Assembly: GCA_003952965.2 (NCBI GenBank)
Contig: CM025852.1
Coordinates: 4,866,840-4,930,839 of the forward strand
From: Morella rubra
Lineage: Eukaryota; Streptophyta; Magnoliopsida; Fagales; Myricaceae
Direction of reading: 5' to 3'
DNA length: 64,000 nucleotides
Shown here: positions 12,899-25,806 of the stretch, one piece after another
How positions within the stretch are numbered: position 1 is the stretch's first letter
Layout of the letters: each line of letters starts with the position of its first letter
Notes under the pieces: generated by a model
Told to the model about the DNA's origin: nothing
What the model saw: only the letters and a program-made list of their open reading frames with translations
Database searches by the model: none
Made by a program: the position numbers and the translations under genes

Positions 12899-14882
12899 AT
12901 GCTTGACGCCGTGAGATATCTCCTAGGCTCCGTCGGGCCTAGCGGCTACGGCTCTAAGTCCACCGCCGAGCAAGTCACCGAGAGTTGCGCCGATCTGCGC
13001 TCTATCACGGCCATTATCACAGGTAATGCTCGTCCTACATGGCTCAATCATGAAAGTGGAATCATCGCGATCAGTGCGGGGCATATGTGCGTATGACGTG
13101 GGGTGTTTCTGATTTGTGTGGGTTTCAACTGTCACCAGGCGGTACTTCAGGGATCGGGGCTGAGACGGCTCGAGTTTTGGCCAAGCGAGGGGTAAGGCTT
13201 GTTCTCCCGGCTCGGAGCTTCAAGGCTGCCGAGGACACCAAGGCCCGCATCATGTCGGAGTGTCCCGGGGCCGAGATCGCTATCATGCCTCTAGATCTTA
13301 GCTCTCTCCGTTCTGTCCAAATCTTCGTTTCCGAGTTCGAGTCCCTCGGTTTGCCCCTCAATCTCCTCATGTAGGTATCCCGGAAGCCTCTTTTCTTCCC
13401 TTTTCGTTTCTCTTCTCCCCCCTTTTTTTTTCCTTCGTGTCTCGTTTACTTGCGGAGAAAATAGTGGGAAGGAAAAGAAACTCCTTTCGTTTATCTCTTT
13501 TGACTATTGTTTCATTTTCCGTAGTTTCTCGCCCGCGAAAAGCCCCTGTAAATGATTCATATTCATACAACTGCTATAACCCAGTTTTGTATTTATTCTC
13601 AGAAACAACGCGGGCAAGTTTGCTCACGGGCACGCAATTTCTGAAGACGGAATCGAGATGACCTTCGCTACTAATTATCTAGGTTTGCTATTCAGAAGTA
13701 TCATTCATCAATCTTCTTTATGGATAAGAGCTAAAAAATGAAACCTTATTCGATGAATTTTTTAGGTCATTTTATGTTGACGAAGCTGTTGCTGAATAAA
13801 ATGATTGACACGGCGAAGAAGACCGGCGTTCAAGGAAGGATAGTGAACGTGTCGTCGGGGATTCACAGCTGGTTTTCAGGTGACATCATCGAATCTCTCC
13901 GTCTGATAACCCGAAACCAAAGGTGAAGCTCATGAAACAGAAAAAAAAAAAAAAAATACATATCACGAATTGTAATAATAATTAAGGCCGGTTATGCAAA
14001 TTGGATAATACAGTACTATAATACGGCGTTTGACTTTCTCTGAACTTTGTCTCGGTCTCTTCAGCCATTACGACGCGACACGTGCTTATGCGCTCTCCAA
14101 GCTCGCCAACGTTTTGCACACCAAGGAACTTGCTCGTAGATTGGAGGTAGAGTAGTCATCTGCTTAGGTTTTTTTGTCTAAGCATGTAGTCTTCTGCTTA
14201 GTTATTATTAAAGAATAAAGAAAACAATAAGAAAAGTGGAACTTTGTTTTTTCTTTCTTGGTTCCTTCTTGTCTGAAATTGGCCTGAGACGCTACTAACT
14301 CGCAGGAAACGGAGGCCAACGTTACAGTAAATTGTGTTCATCCAGGAATAGTAAGAACCAGACTCACCAGAGAACGTGAAGGCCTCGTCACAGGTTAAGA
14401 AAATGAGTTTTCTTTAAAGCCAAACATAACGTTACTGTCTTAGGATCAGATATCAGTTTATTACAGTAATATTTATCCGAATTTTTTATTTGTATTTTTT
14501 GATATGCAGATTTGGTTTTCTTCTTGACTTCCAAGCTCTTGAAGACAATGCCTCAGGTATGTTGAAGCTAAATCAGACATATGTTATAATAAGGATCAAT
14601 ATCGATCCCGAAGTTTTCGTCTTATCTACTTCTTCGATTTCTGTCAAAACCAAATACGTGATGCGTGGGGTGCCATAACTATTTTAGGCTGCTGCTACCA
14701 CTTGTTACGTGGCGACTCATCCCAGACTGTTTAATGTTTCCGGGAAGTACTTTTCGGACTGCAACGAAGCTTCTACGTCGAAGTTGGGATCCAACTCAGC
14801 CGAAGCTGCACGGCTATGGTCCGCTTCTGAAATCATGGTTTCTAAAGACCCAAAAGCAGTTTTTGATCCACTCAACGCCTAA
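12899..14882 (+). CDS. TIC32-like short-chain dehydrogenase/reductase
   Basis: NAD(P)-dependent SDR of the TIC32/retinol-dehydrogenase-like plant group; its substrate is unknown. TIC32 itself is a redox-linked component at the chloroplast inner envelope, but this branch (N terminus MLDAVRYLLGSVGPSGYGSK) matches the relative I recall as Arabidopsis At4g24050 better than TIC32 proper. Exons: 12899-13022, 13139-13370, 13603-13682, 13766-13922, 14065-14146, 14306-14393, 14510-14556, 14688-14882; total 1005 nt, 334 residues, a normal family length. Every intron has GT/AG ends and the phases join. Visible motifs: cofactor-binding TGGTSGIG (41-48), NNAG (120-123), the catalytic Ser in NVSSG (173-177), YALSK with catalytic Tyr206 and Lys210, and VNCVHPGIVRT after the active site. 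The end FDPLNA is typical of the group. It lies downstream of trehalase on the same strand. Confidence 0.93.
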
Positions 14883-17026
14883 GTTTAATTAAGAAACATA
14901 AAGTAGATAATTATTAAGAAAGGTAAAGAGAGAGAGAGAGAGAGCAAAAGAAAAAACATACAAAATCTAGAAGAAATTATATGTTTGTATACAGCTAGCG
15001 TTGAGTATTGTAGTTCAGATACATAGACATGATCCTTTGTATATGTATAAGTTGGTATATATACGTGCTAAGTTAAGCTAAACTTGTTTGGGTTGTTTGA
15101 ATGGTTGGGATTAGAATATGAGGGTGTTAGATTAGATACCTAGCTATGATGATACAATGATCATGTGATCACAGTTATGTTAATGGGGGTTTGGATTGGA
15201 AGGGAAAGTGCTTGGAAGGCTAAAGTTTGTATTAAGAATATTAAAGAAATAGTACAAAGATATATTTGTTTCTCTAAAGAAGATGATGTTGTTTAAGAAG
15301 AAAGAAGTGGGCAATTATAAGAACATGGGGTCGGTTTTGTACCATGTGGTGGTAGTTTTTTAAAGAGTATCTTGGGAGGTGTTGGTTTGGGGGCCTACTA
15401 ACATGCTTTAGGGGGGTTGTGGATCATCGGAAGAGTCGCACGTTTAAGGAAAGGAAAATCAAGAGAGCATTGACAAAACAATAGGAGATCGATCATCGCA
15501 GGTTTCGATCAAAAGGTTTTAAAAAATTGAATTAACTGAAGCAGTAACTTTGTTTTCGAACAGCTTCCATGGCCATGAAAAGATTGATCTTTGACAAGAG
15601 ACCCTTTTGGGCGGAGCAGCAAGACCCAAACCCAATTACCAAACGCTGTCCATATCGAGCAAAAGCAATCCTTCGTACGTACATGGTTGAGCTCTGTTCA
15701 TGAAGAAACCATTTGTAGTGGTTTGTTAGGTTTTGATAAAATAAGACTTTAAGTACCTGGGTAAGGCTGTCAGGCTGATTGTTGGAGGTGATAAATTATG
15801 ATCAAAACCTGAATTAGTTACCGATAATTTGCAATTAACCTAATCGACTTGTATCAGTGGGTAGGTGGGATAGACTAGACGAATCAACTTAAATCAATTA
15901 ATGTGTAAAGAAAGATCCATGAAGTACGTGGATTAGGACCAACTGTGCTCCCAACATCAGACTTCATGACTCCTTTTGTAACGGTCCGAAACTTTAAAGC
16001 AAACACTTCAAAAGAATCAATATTAATAAATAAAAATTAAATGTGTAGTTGGATATATAGCTTTCAAAAAGACAAGCCCAAGCAATCTATAACCTCAAAA
16101 ATATCAATACTAGCTAGTAGATAGAAAATAAACAACGCGTCTGCAAATCTAAGTTCTTAAATGTCTCCTAAATCCATGCCCTGAAAAATGGTAACAAAAT
16201 TTGTAAAATTTTGGGGTAATTAAAATTTTAAGATGTTAGAGTTGGTAAAAAAAGTGAAGAGAGAGATGATTGGAATGAATTTTTTACATTTTGATGTGTT
16301 GAAGTTAATGAAAAAGTGAAGAAAGAGAGAATTTTGTGTGATTATTTTATTATAGCTAAAATTTTAGAGTGTCCAAAATCTCAGGTGGAGTTCATTTTAT
16401 AATAGACATGCATGTAATGTCTTAAAATATACTTCCTCAACTCTTTCTCTTTTGAATTTAAAATTTTCAAATTTTTGCCTCTTGGCATTAATTTATTACC
16501 TTCGGAATATGTTTCTTTGTTTGATAAATTCCTTTCATTTTCTAAATGAATGGATGCAATAACTATTACTTGAAGACTCCTACAATCGAATTTATTTTCA
16601 ATTTATGAACTTATTGTTTTACAACTAAAGCCTATTAAAAACAAATATACGATTTTCTTAAAAAATAAATACTACATCATTCAATATTGTCTATATTAAT
16701 TATCAAGTAGTGTCGACTCCACTGTTGGACCCATATATTGTGTTTATGTTTCTCCGAATTGGATCACTCAATGCGGTTAGCAAATTAGATCTCTCTCTCT
16801 CTCTCTCAAAAGCCCCATAATTTGATTTTTTTTTTTTTAATAATTTAACCCTTTGTTTTTTAGATTTTCTTACCTCTGCTCCCCCAAAATTATAATATTA
16901 TATTTTACTCCTCCAAATGCCAAATCCTGACTTCAGACTAAGGTACTTTATAATTGACACGAATTAACGTACCTTATAATTCTCTATCTAAATTATATAG
17001 CATAATTTCAACATATATAAATATAT
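14883..17026. other. Spacer after the SDR gene
   Basis: No gene supported. The first ~300 bp is probably 3' UTR (a GA run at 14929-14944 is followed by AT-rich sequence). A dispersed AT-rich element occurs at about 16190-16395, sharing 'ttagagttggtaaaaaaagt' and 'aatgaattttttacatttt' style sequence with 30245-30440 and 47285-47520. A CT tract lies at 16793-16808. Confidence 0.55.
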
Positions 17027-18955
17027 GGGATAAATACTAAATTAGTCCCTGTATTATACGATAAAATCGAATTAATCCCTAATAATAAAATGATAAAATT
17101 AGTTCATGTGATCTGCCACTCGTTTGTCATTGGTCCCTCCTTACCATTCCGTTAATACCATTAACTGAACCTATTCCACCTGGCACTCATTGCTCCCTGT
17201 CCAGCCAACCTGTCAACACACGTCATTTTAAAAAGAATGCTAAATAGGGGCGATGGATTGAAACGTGTAATAAAGCATCTTCCGCTCTACTGTGCTTCTC
17301 TTAGCTTGGAACACACTTCCAGGTTTTGGCTTGAACCACGGTTTTATACCTTGGACCTGGCATATGGGTTCAGCTTCACTACCTCATCGAGCTCCATCAC
17401 ATAGTGCCAGAGCGCGCACTTGTCCATCTTGGTTCAGCTCCGCTGCCATTTCCTTACCGCTGTCTCTTTCTCTCTCTGTTAGTCTTTGTGATTTAGTTAT
17501 GAAATTTTGATTTACTTAGGGGTATTTATCGTTGTTCTAGTGAGATAATGAGCCATCGAGAGCAAAACTTAGAGCCGAAGCATCTCTGAGAAGAATGTGA
17601 GCAGCTTCCCTCAGGTTCTAGCTAACTTCTCAATTTCTCACTTGGAAGCCACACACTGAAAGTCTACAGAAGCTTTCTGTATGAGAGCTCAAACTACTTT
17701 AGAATCTTTGTACGAGCATCTCTTCTATGAAATATTTAACAATGGTGGGCCACAAATAGAAGACTTTGAAAACTCTAACTGGCAATACTCCCACTTGCAC
17801 ATTTTCGTTGGGTGAGTTACTAAGAGCTCTCTCTTAACCAAAGTTTGATGGTTGCTGGTAAAAGAAAGGAAAACAAAATCGATGGTTGATAATTTTGCCT
17901 TAAAAGCCCTTATAGTGATCGGCGGGAAAAAAATGGCCGGCGACAAAAAAAAAACGAAGAGAGCAAGTGAGGAAGGCCGGACGGAGAAGAGATCCCGAGG
18001 TTGCAGATTAATTGGCAGGAACTGGGGCGGCAAGGCCCTTGTATTTTAGCCGTCATTGCTTTTTGTTAATAAACAAACAAATAAACAGTTTCTTAATACT
18101 CTCTGTTTTGTTGACAAAACAAATAAATAAACAGAGCAAGACAGATGAGACTGCTTTTCTTACAAATTGAGCAAAAGACCAAACAGAATGTTTCAATACA
18201 CATTTAGGTTCACTTTCACGTTTCAAGAAAAAAAAAGGGGGGTTAACTTTCATGTCAACTAGTTAATAGTTTCTACCACTTCTCCATTTTAAGTACGTAT
18301 CTCGTGAGAGAGATTTCTATCGGAGGATTTATTCTAGGTAGTCAGAGAATAAAAGGTCCCTCTTATTCTTTTGTGGAATTTTTCTGCTAAATTTGTATAG
18401 AGCATTAGTTCCCCTTTACGAATTTGATACATCCAAAAATTATCATAGTCTTTGATTGAACAAAAATGAAGAACAAATGTTAACATATGCCATTAAGTTG
18501 GCCTCTTTCTTTTTGGCAGTTTGGCAAAATTTGGCAGGAGTTGCCAACAACGCAGACAACAGAAGTTTCATTTGGAAGTAGCTTTGTGATAACCTTAGTG
18601 TTGTAGAAATGAACCTGTGCATTCCCAGCCACCTTCGCAGACTGTCACGAAGTGGGTACGAGGTTTGAAGACAATAACGATCTGGTTTTGAAAAAGGGTT
18701 CGTGAGTATAAGTGGGTCAAGCGAGAGAAGTTAATGATGTGTTTTTTTTTTTTTAATGACGCGTGTGGACAGGTTGGATGGACAGGGAGAAGTGAGTGCC
18801 AGGTGGAATAGGTTCCATTAATGATATTAACGGAATGGTGAGGAGGGACCAACGACAAATGAGTGGTAGATTACATGGACTAATTTTATGATTTTATTAT
18901 CAAGGACTAATTCGATTTTGTCGTATAACACAAGGACTAATTTGGCATTTATCCC
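17027..18955. mobile_element. Non-autonomous Mutator-like element with long TIRs
   Basis: About 210-bp terminal inverted repeats: the left arm (17027 to ~17236) begins GGGATAAATACTAAATTAG and the right arm (~18740-18955) ends with the imperfect complement ...CTAATTTGGCATTTATCCC. Homology runs through the whole arms (for example 'ccattccgttaata' against 'tattaacggaatgg' and 'tattccacctggcactca' against 'tgagtgccaggtggaata'). The element is flanked by an exact 9-bp direct duplication, taaatatat, at 17018-17026 and 18956-18964. Long TIRs with a 9-bp duplication are the hallmark of the Mutator superfamily. The ~1.5-kb interior has no transposase-like frame; small frames at 17725-18033 (-) and 17852-18049 (+) match nothing I recognise, so movement would depend on a transposase elsewhere. 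Confidence 0.93.
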
Positions 18956-19305
18956 TAAATATATTATATCAACCTTACAAACCTTACACTATTTCACGTA
19001 TCAACCTTTATAGTGTTTCATGTGGTGCGTATGCAAGCCCACAGCGGACCTTGACTTCTTATCCAAAGTGACTGCTTTTTTCGAGCCCACGATCAAGTTC
19101 TGCAAATCATCACCAAAGTCCCGTGTACGAAAGAACAAAAATCATCACAAGCCGCTTCTCAAATCTTCAAGCCCGAAACCCCTAAAACCCTACTCTGCGC
19201 CCCAACAGAATCACCGAGAAAAGGGAAAAAAAAAAGAAGAAAAAAACCAGCTCTTCTCCGCCTGCACCATCAAGAAGTAAAACGGTGCTCGATCCCCGCG
19301 GAGAA

Positions 19306-22300
19306 ATGGCGAGCCTTTTACCCGAAACCTCCCAAAAGATCTTCACCCCGGAAACCCTCCGCTACGCCGCCAAACAGTCCCAGCGCTGCATCGTTATCCC
19401 GGTCCGCCTCCGCCGCGCCATCAAGAAGTACCTGCGAGGTACATGTATTTCCAGATACTTCACAAACACGTCGATGAATGCGTACGCTTATACGTATCTG
19501 TAACAAGTGTCTGATTGGTTGTTTTGCGTATGGAGTTTGCAGAGCAAGAGGAGCCGCACGTGAAGAGGAAGGTGCTGAGGCTCTCGGAGTCGCTCAACGC
19601 AATCAAGGACGTCAACTCGCAGCTGGTGACAACGTCGTCTAGGGAGTTAGTGGAGGAACCGTTGAAGTTTTCTGACCAATCGAAGCAGCGATGGAAGATC
19701 AAGAGCTCATACGGCGATATTGGGTTCAAGTACAGGGACGACGAGACCATCGCCTATGTCGCTTCGAGAATGCCCGCCGTGTTCTCCGCATGTTACAGAG
19801 TTCTCAAGGAGGTAGACACTACTTTATAGTGTAGAACATATAGTGGAAGAATAAAAAATATTTATTCAAATGCGTGGGTGTTTCTAAAGCGCGTGTGGGA
19901 AAAATTGTGGTTCTTGGTTTTTCTGCTTTGTTGCTGAGAGGGTTAAGGTTGAATTTTGACACTAATTTGCCTGTTTTTTCTTTGTGAAAGAGCTGAGAGT
20001 CTCAGCGTTGAATTGGGCTTATCTAGGTGAAGATTTTAGTTTTTTCGAGTCCACTCGCTTTGGAAGCATATGAGTGTTTCAGGACTTGTACTTTTCAACT
20101 AATCATCTGTATGATTTTTGTATGTTTTTGGTATTTTAGGTTCGTTCAAGGCTGCCAGGTTTCTCTCCCGCCAGAGTGTTGGATTTTGGCGCCGGCACGG
20201 GTTCGGCTTTCTGGTGAGAAGCTCCTTTAATTATCTCCCAATATGATTACCTGCGTACTGAGATGCGTATTGGTTTGTTTTCATCTCATAGTAGCTGCAT
20301 ATTGTGGTAATTTGAACAAAACGTTGTAGGGCACTGCAAGAAGTCTGGCCAGAGTCTTTGGAGAAACTTAATTTAGTAGAACCATCCCAGTCAATGCAGC
20401 GTGCTGGCCGGAGTCTTATACAAGGTAACTGATGATATTCCCTGATCTAAATAGTGGTCATTTCTTTGGGATTATTATATGATTAACAAATCAAAAAGTG
20501 CAGTTTGATTTGGGAAGTAATGTTCATGTAGGGAAGAACCCTATAATGCAATAGCTTACAATCTAAGCTTAGAAAAAGAAAGAAGCTTACAATGTAAGAA
20601 TAACCATATCAATATATCTGGCAATATAATAAGCTTTGACCAATTGAACAACTGATTATGAGTTACAGTAGATGTCTGGGTTGCTATAAAGGGCTTAAAG
20701 AGCTTAATTTGTGTAAACCGTTATGTTGCCATTTTCAAAGTGTATAATAGATCCTGACATCTTTTTGCTACTGTAATATGTCACAGACGTGATTTTCAAA
20801 TTGAGAGTATGGAAGTTGATACCCATGGATCATCATTCCTGGACTGTTAATAGGTCTAGATTCTTTATCATTGTGACCTGGCTTACCTTGTATTTATTCT
20901 GATTGTAAAGTGCCTCCAGTAATGTTTTTTCACATTGAAAACATGTGGTATGGCACCAACTGCATACTCGAGCAATCCTGTCGAGAAGTTGAATAGAAAG
21001 GCTTATGATTAACAGGGTACTTTTTGATTTGGGGGATTATTGAGGTTTAGCTAATTCCTGTGATTAAGACAATCATGTGGTCAAGCAAAGTTCTGAGATT
21101 TATGTGTAACAATTGTTATAGGTCTGAAGAACCTGCCTCTCATTCATGGTTATGATAGCATTCAAGCACTCACTAAAAGCATCAATAAGTCAGAGAGAGA
21201 ACATGACCTTGTAATTGCTGTAAGTTGTATCTTCTAGATCTATTCCTGCTAAATTTTCCATGAGTTATTTGTATTTCTTCTTGGCATGAAAATAGGAATT
21301 ATCATTTTCCTATTTGATGTATTGTTCTGCAAACCACTGCACCTAATGTAGAAGTCATCATATGTGACATTCTACTAGTACTGATCGATTATTAATGTCT
21401 GTTGATCTGGGGTGAAGTCCTATGTGCTTGGAGAGATACCATCGTTGAAGGACAGAATTACCATAGTACGCCAGCTTTGGGATCTTACACGGGATGTTCT
21501 GGTATGTTTCCTGCCTTATGGAAAGTTTCACTTCTTGTGACATGTATCAACTGAACAGAAAGGTTGCAAGCGCTTTTGGAACTTTTCAGCATTCAAAGTC
21601 ATGTTTACTCCATTGATTTCATCTTTCTTCCCTCTGTCCAAATGTGGGGTAGGTTTTGGTGGAACCTGGAACACCGCAGGGATATAATATCATATCTCAG
21701 ATGCGATCACACATATTATGGATGGAGAACAGGGTAAGCTGATTGTTCATCAGGACTTTAGTTAGTCGTCTATTCCATGCTTATTTTATGATATTGCGCT
21801 TCTGATTTGTATGTTGTTTCTTTAACCCCTTCTCATGTATAGTGGCATATTCGTGACTTCTTAGAAATGCCGTAAATCTAAAGCTGCCAACAATACAGCT
21901 TCAAAGGATTTGGTGGTGGCCCGCAAAAGTGGTGCATTTATTGTTGCTCCTGTGAGTATGATAGTCTTCTCTCCTTGTCACTCCTCTTTTTCCTTTTCAC
22001 AATTAGTAGGTTTTCCATACCCTCCACCTTTCCTCTCTCTGTCTCTCTCTCACATACAGTAATCTTGATGCAGTGTCCCCATGATGGGCTATGTCCATTG
22101 GCAAAAACTAGTAAATACTGTCATTTTGTCCAGCGCTTGGAGAGGACCTCATCACAACGTGCCTATAAGGTTCATTCCTTAATCTCTATCAGACACTCCT
22201 TGGTTTATGCGGCTATGATTAAGTGCACATAAGTTTTCCACATCTAGTCAGTTGTTTCCTTAATCTGTGTCTTAGGCTATTATATTTCCATATTCTATGC

Positions 22301-24341
22301 ATGTCCAATATGAATCCATACTTTTTTCAAAATATAGGAAAATGAGAATGAGTTTTGAGGTAGGGAAAATTATATTTTGTTCTGCAAACTACTACCTCAT
22401 TTGCAATTTGCAATTTGTGCTACAAGCACCTATCCTTAGCAATTGACAACCTCAAACTACCAACTTTTGACCAATGGCCCCCTAAGATAAGTTCTGATTG
22501 TCTCGTCAATTCCTAAAGATAGTGCTTTGAGGGGTGCATTGTAATTAGAGTGAGAGTTTAGGTAAATAGAGTGAGAGTTTAGGGTGGTAACGTATAATTG
22601 TTCTTTGAGTTTTGAACACTGAACTCACTCATTGAGCCATCCTTTGATGCTCTTTTAGTAGTTCTTTCACAGAACCCGTGGCTGCTGCTTACATTTCTAT
22701 AGGATCCCTCTTTGTTGGGGTCCAGAACCCCAAGAGTGGGCAGTAAAGCGAGGAGGAAAGAGGCCCTGGATAACTGTCAATTGGCAAACAAGCGTAAGCT
22801 GAACCATTTGGTTTGTTATCCATAAGTGGGCAATCTATCTCATCTCTGCGCTTATGATGTCATGTTTTTTGACAGTGGTTGCAAGCGCTTTTGAAGTGTT
22901 TCTGTCAAGTAGCTGTTAGATCCATGTAGTAGTTTTCAAGTGGTTTATCTCGAGTGTCAATACTAGTTTCATAACCTTGCTGGTTGCTTCTCTAGTGTGG
23001 TGCTTTTTTTTTTTTTTTAAATAATTCCATGAAAGAACCATACAACTTGTATGGTTCTCTTACTATTTGCAAAGTTGTTTTACGTTTTCTATCCTGTGAT
23101 TTTTCTAGTTGATCGAAGCTCAATCTTACCTTCTCTCTCATCAATGAGTGTTTTGTAGCGTTCCAAGGGGGAGCCGCCTTTACGTGGCTTTGAGGATGAG
23201 AAATTTAGTTTTGTTGTTTTCAGACGAGGACAAAGACCAAGGTGAGTATATAATAGCTGCCTTCGAGGAGAAAAGTTTATTTTACATGTCATTCTTATTC
23301 TTTTTTTTTTTTTTAATCAACAACTTGCCATAGCATAAATCAAAAGGGGCAACAGCCCAAGTTCGAGTATGAGCAAGACAAAACCTAGGGGGGATCAATA
23401 CGCTCCAATTCTAAAATAATGCAAAAGCATACATAATCAACCCTTTGTTCATGTTTTTTTATCAAGTTTTCTCATCATGAAAGAAAATTTCGTAGCATCT
23501 TTAATTGTTAACTACTTAAATTATCTTTGTTCCGAGGTTCCTTTTGTTAATCCCTATGAGATCTACAAAAAATTTCACAAATGGGATTCGTAGAATTATT
23601 TTTGATCTTTTTTCTCATGTTATCATTTACTTTTTCCCTCACCCTGAAGCCCCTTCCAGGCATTAGTATTTTGTGACTTGTGTGACTAAGTTTCATTTGA
23701 TCAGGGGATGTTGGCCTCTCGATGGCATGAAATTTGAGACATTGAAGGAGCAGCATGCAAAAAGAAATCCAGAAGATCTTGAGATTGCCTATGGTACGCC
23801 AGAACTCTATATTTCCATGAAACCCCCGCCGATAACTTAATTATCAAAACAGAGTCTTTGCTAGGATGTGATTATTAGCATGCAGGAGCTGATCAACCTG
23901 CATAACCACTGCGCATCTAGTGCAGTCTGGTAATTTTTGAATTTCAGTTCTATCTTTCTGATGGTTTCTTTATTGACATTCATAGAGGACCTAATTAAGT
24001 TACAACAAGAAGCTGCGGATATTCCATATGGAGAAGTGGATCCAGCGACATATGATTCGGATGAAATGGAAGCTGAGGCTGCTGATAAGAATGAGGAAGA
24101 GGGAGAAGAAGAGGAAAAGGAGGAAGAAGAAAAGACCTCTGCTGATGTGGGGGGTGGTTGGGGAAGGATCATCTTTCCATCTGTTCGACGGGGCAGGCAG
24201 GTTACAATGGACATCTGTCGATCAACTAAACGAGATTGCTCAGAGGGTTCGTTTGAGCGTGTGGTTGTTACGCAGAGCAAGAATCCTACATTACATTATC
24301 AGGCCAAAAGATCTCTCTGGGGTGACCTGTGGCCGTTTTGA
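19306..24341 (+). CDS. Rsm22/METTL17-like mitochondrial ribosome assembly protein
   Basis: A SAM-methyltransferase-fold protein of the Rsm22 family (METTL17 in animals), which binds the mitochondrial small-subunit rRNA during assembly and carries a [4Fe-4S] cluster. Exons: 19306-19438, 19543-19811, 20140-20213, 20330-20424, 21122-21219, 21418-21501, 21653-21733, 21865-21951, 22074-22169, 23159-23241, 23705-23793, 23986-24341; total 1545 nt, 514 residues. Motifs: SAM-site VLDFGAGTGSAFW (147-159), ASYVLGEIPS, VLVLVEPGTPQG, the cluster motif CPHDGLCP...YC with Cys308, Cys314 and Cys323, RGFEDEKFSFVV, an acidic low-complexity insert at about 413-446, and the conserved end SLWGDLWPF. Cys474 in the C-terminal domain aligns with the fourth cluster ligand of METTL17 in my judgement. 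The N terminus, with basic residues, fits an organelle presequence. The ATG at 19306 opens the only long frame of exon 1. Confidence 0.92.
22170..23158. other. Longest intron of the METTL17-like gene
   Basis: 989-bp intron. It holds an A/T-rich insertion-like stretch at about 22330-22640 ('gcaaactactacctcatttg' ... 'cctcaaactaccaac'), which is reminiscent of the 'tgcaccctcaaactac' MITE at 55431-55799 but more decayed, and a poly-T tract near 23005. Its donor (AAG|GTTCAT) is a weak consensus. Nothing coding seen. Confidence 0.45.
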
Positions 24342-24737
24342 AGTTATTTAGTTTTTTTTTTTACCTGTAATCACTAATGAGAACTCAAACCTTATGGGTG
24401 AATGTACTGGTCTACGTGAGAAATGGTAGTTCTATTGTTGTGGATCTCGGGAATGGGCTGCCTTGGCGAAGGCCTCTTGTATTTTGAGGAGCAAACTTTA
24501 TGACTGTATCTATGGGCTGAGCCCTAACATTGTACAGATTCTTTTGAGGAATTTAAACAAACCACATCGTGTTCCATATGTTTTCATTATCTTCGGTTTT
24601 TTATTTTCCCTTTGAGAAGAGAAACGAACGGATGGAATTGAGGACAATCTTGGACTAGATGGATCAAACCAAAGGCATGTCTCACAAATGTCCATTGTGC
24701 AATTGAAGGAATACCAGAGACACCAAAGTCGCACTTT
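24342..24737. other. Probable 3' UTR and short spacer
   Basis: Immediately after the METTL17-like stop codon. AT-rich sequence with no supported ORF; presumed 3' untranslated region and terminator of that gene. No distinct polyadenylation signal stands out beyond AATAAA-like runs further downstream. Confidence 0.4.
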
Positions 24738-25806
24738 AGGCTCCGTTTGTTATAAAATAAAGTTTTTTTTTTTTGTAAAGCAGTTTCACAATGTAAAATG
24801 CATTGTGTTTAAGTAAAGTAATCTAATTTTAGCTGTTTGGTTGTTACATCAAATATATTTTCTGAAAGTATTTTTCAATATTTTATGCACATGTTTATTT
24901 TTTGTAATTTTATATGATTAATAAACTTAATTTTTAACATCAATTTGAAAAAAAAAAAAAGTTTTCGAGAGTAAGAAAAGGGACCGGCCATGATAGAGAT
25001 GCGACAACTAAGAGCTTTACGAGAGTAAGAGAGGGAGAGAGGGGACTGTTAAGTGAGAGTCGAATGAGAAAGAGACTATCGAGTGTCGAGTGAGAGAGTG
25101 TCGAGTGAGAGACTAGGGGGTTGTCCAAATTGGGTTTAGGGTCGGGGTGATGGTTTGACCATCTTGACCCCGAACTAGAGGCAATTGGGGCGAGAAGTTT
25201 GCAACCAACCTAAAAAAAAGCTAAAACCGTCAAGGTCGGGTTCCTTTGAATCCTTTGGTTTCGAGTTAGCTACACGAACTTTATTTTTCTTGGGTTGGTG
25301 TTCCAAAACCGAACTCGACCCCGAAAAAAGCTAAAATCGTCAGAGTTGGATTCTTTGAATGCTTTGGTTTTGAGTTAGAGACCGAACAAGAACTTAATTT
25401 TTCTCGGGTTCATGCTTTCAAAACCCGACCCTGACCTTGAAGAAAGCTAAAATCGTTAGGATCGGGTTTCCTTTAATGCTTTGATTTCGAGTTAAAGACT
25501 CAAACATGAACTTGATTTTTCTCAGGTTCATGTTTCAAAACCCGACCCTGATGTAATCCGATCGGTTCAGGTTGAACCAGATTGGTTTCGAGTCGATGGG
25601 TTTTTGGCCACCCCTAAGACTTAGGAGGTAGGTTGGGAAAGAAAATTCACTAGTTTAAGAAAGTAAACCACTTTTAGAAAAGTAGAGTTGTCTTTTACGG
25701 TTGATCAAATTAGTTTCGATTGACTATGTTTTATGAGGCTCTCCAAACAATCGAAAATATGGAAAGTACTTTACAGAAAGTAAAATAAAATAAAACAAAC
25801 AGAGCC
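24738..25806. mobile_element. hAT-like non-autonomous element
   Basis: Imperfect terminal inverted repeats: left AGGCTCCGTTTGTTATAAAA, right ending ...TAAAACAAACAGAGCCT. The subterminal 'gtaaagcagtt' and '...agtactttacagaaag' also pair. This 'aggctc(c/t)gtttgtt' terminus is common in plant hAT MITEs. No clear 8-bp target duplication was found and no transposase frame is present. The interior contains a GA-rich patch (25020-25115) and a tandem array. Confidence 0.6.
25212..25558. repeat. Three diverged ~115-bp tandem repeats
   Basis: Units begin near 25212, 25323 and 25436, each opening with 'aaagctaaaa(c/t)cgt' and containing 'ctttggtttcgagttag'-type and 'aaaacccgaccctga'-type sequence. They lie within the hAT-like element at 24738-25806, so the array was probably amplified inside the transposon. 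Confidence 0.75.
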
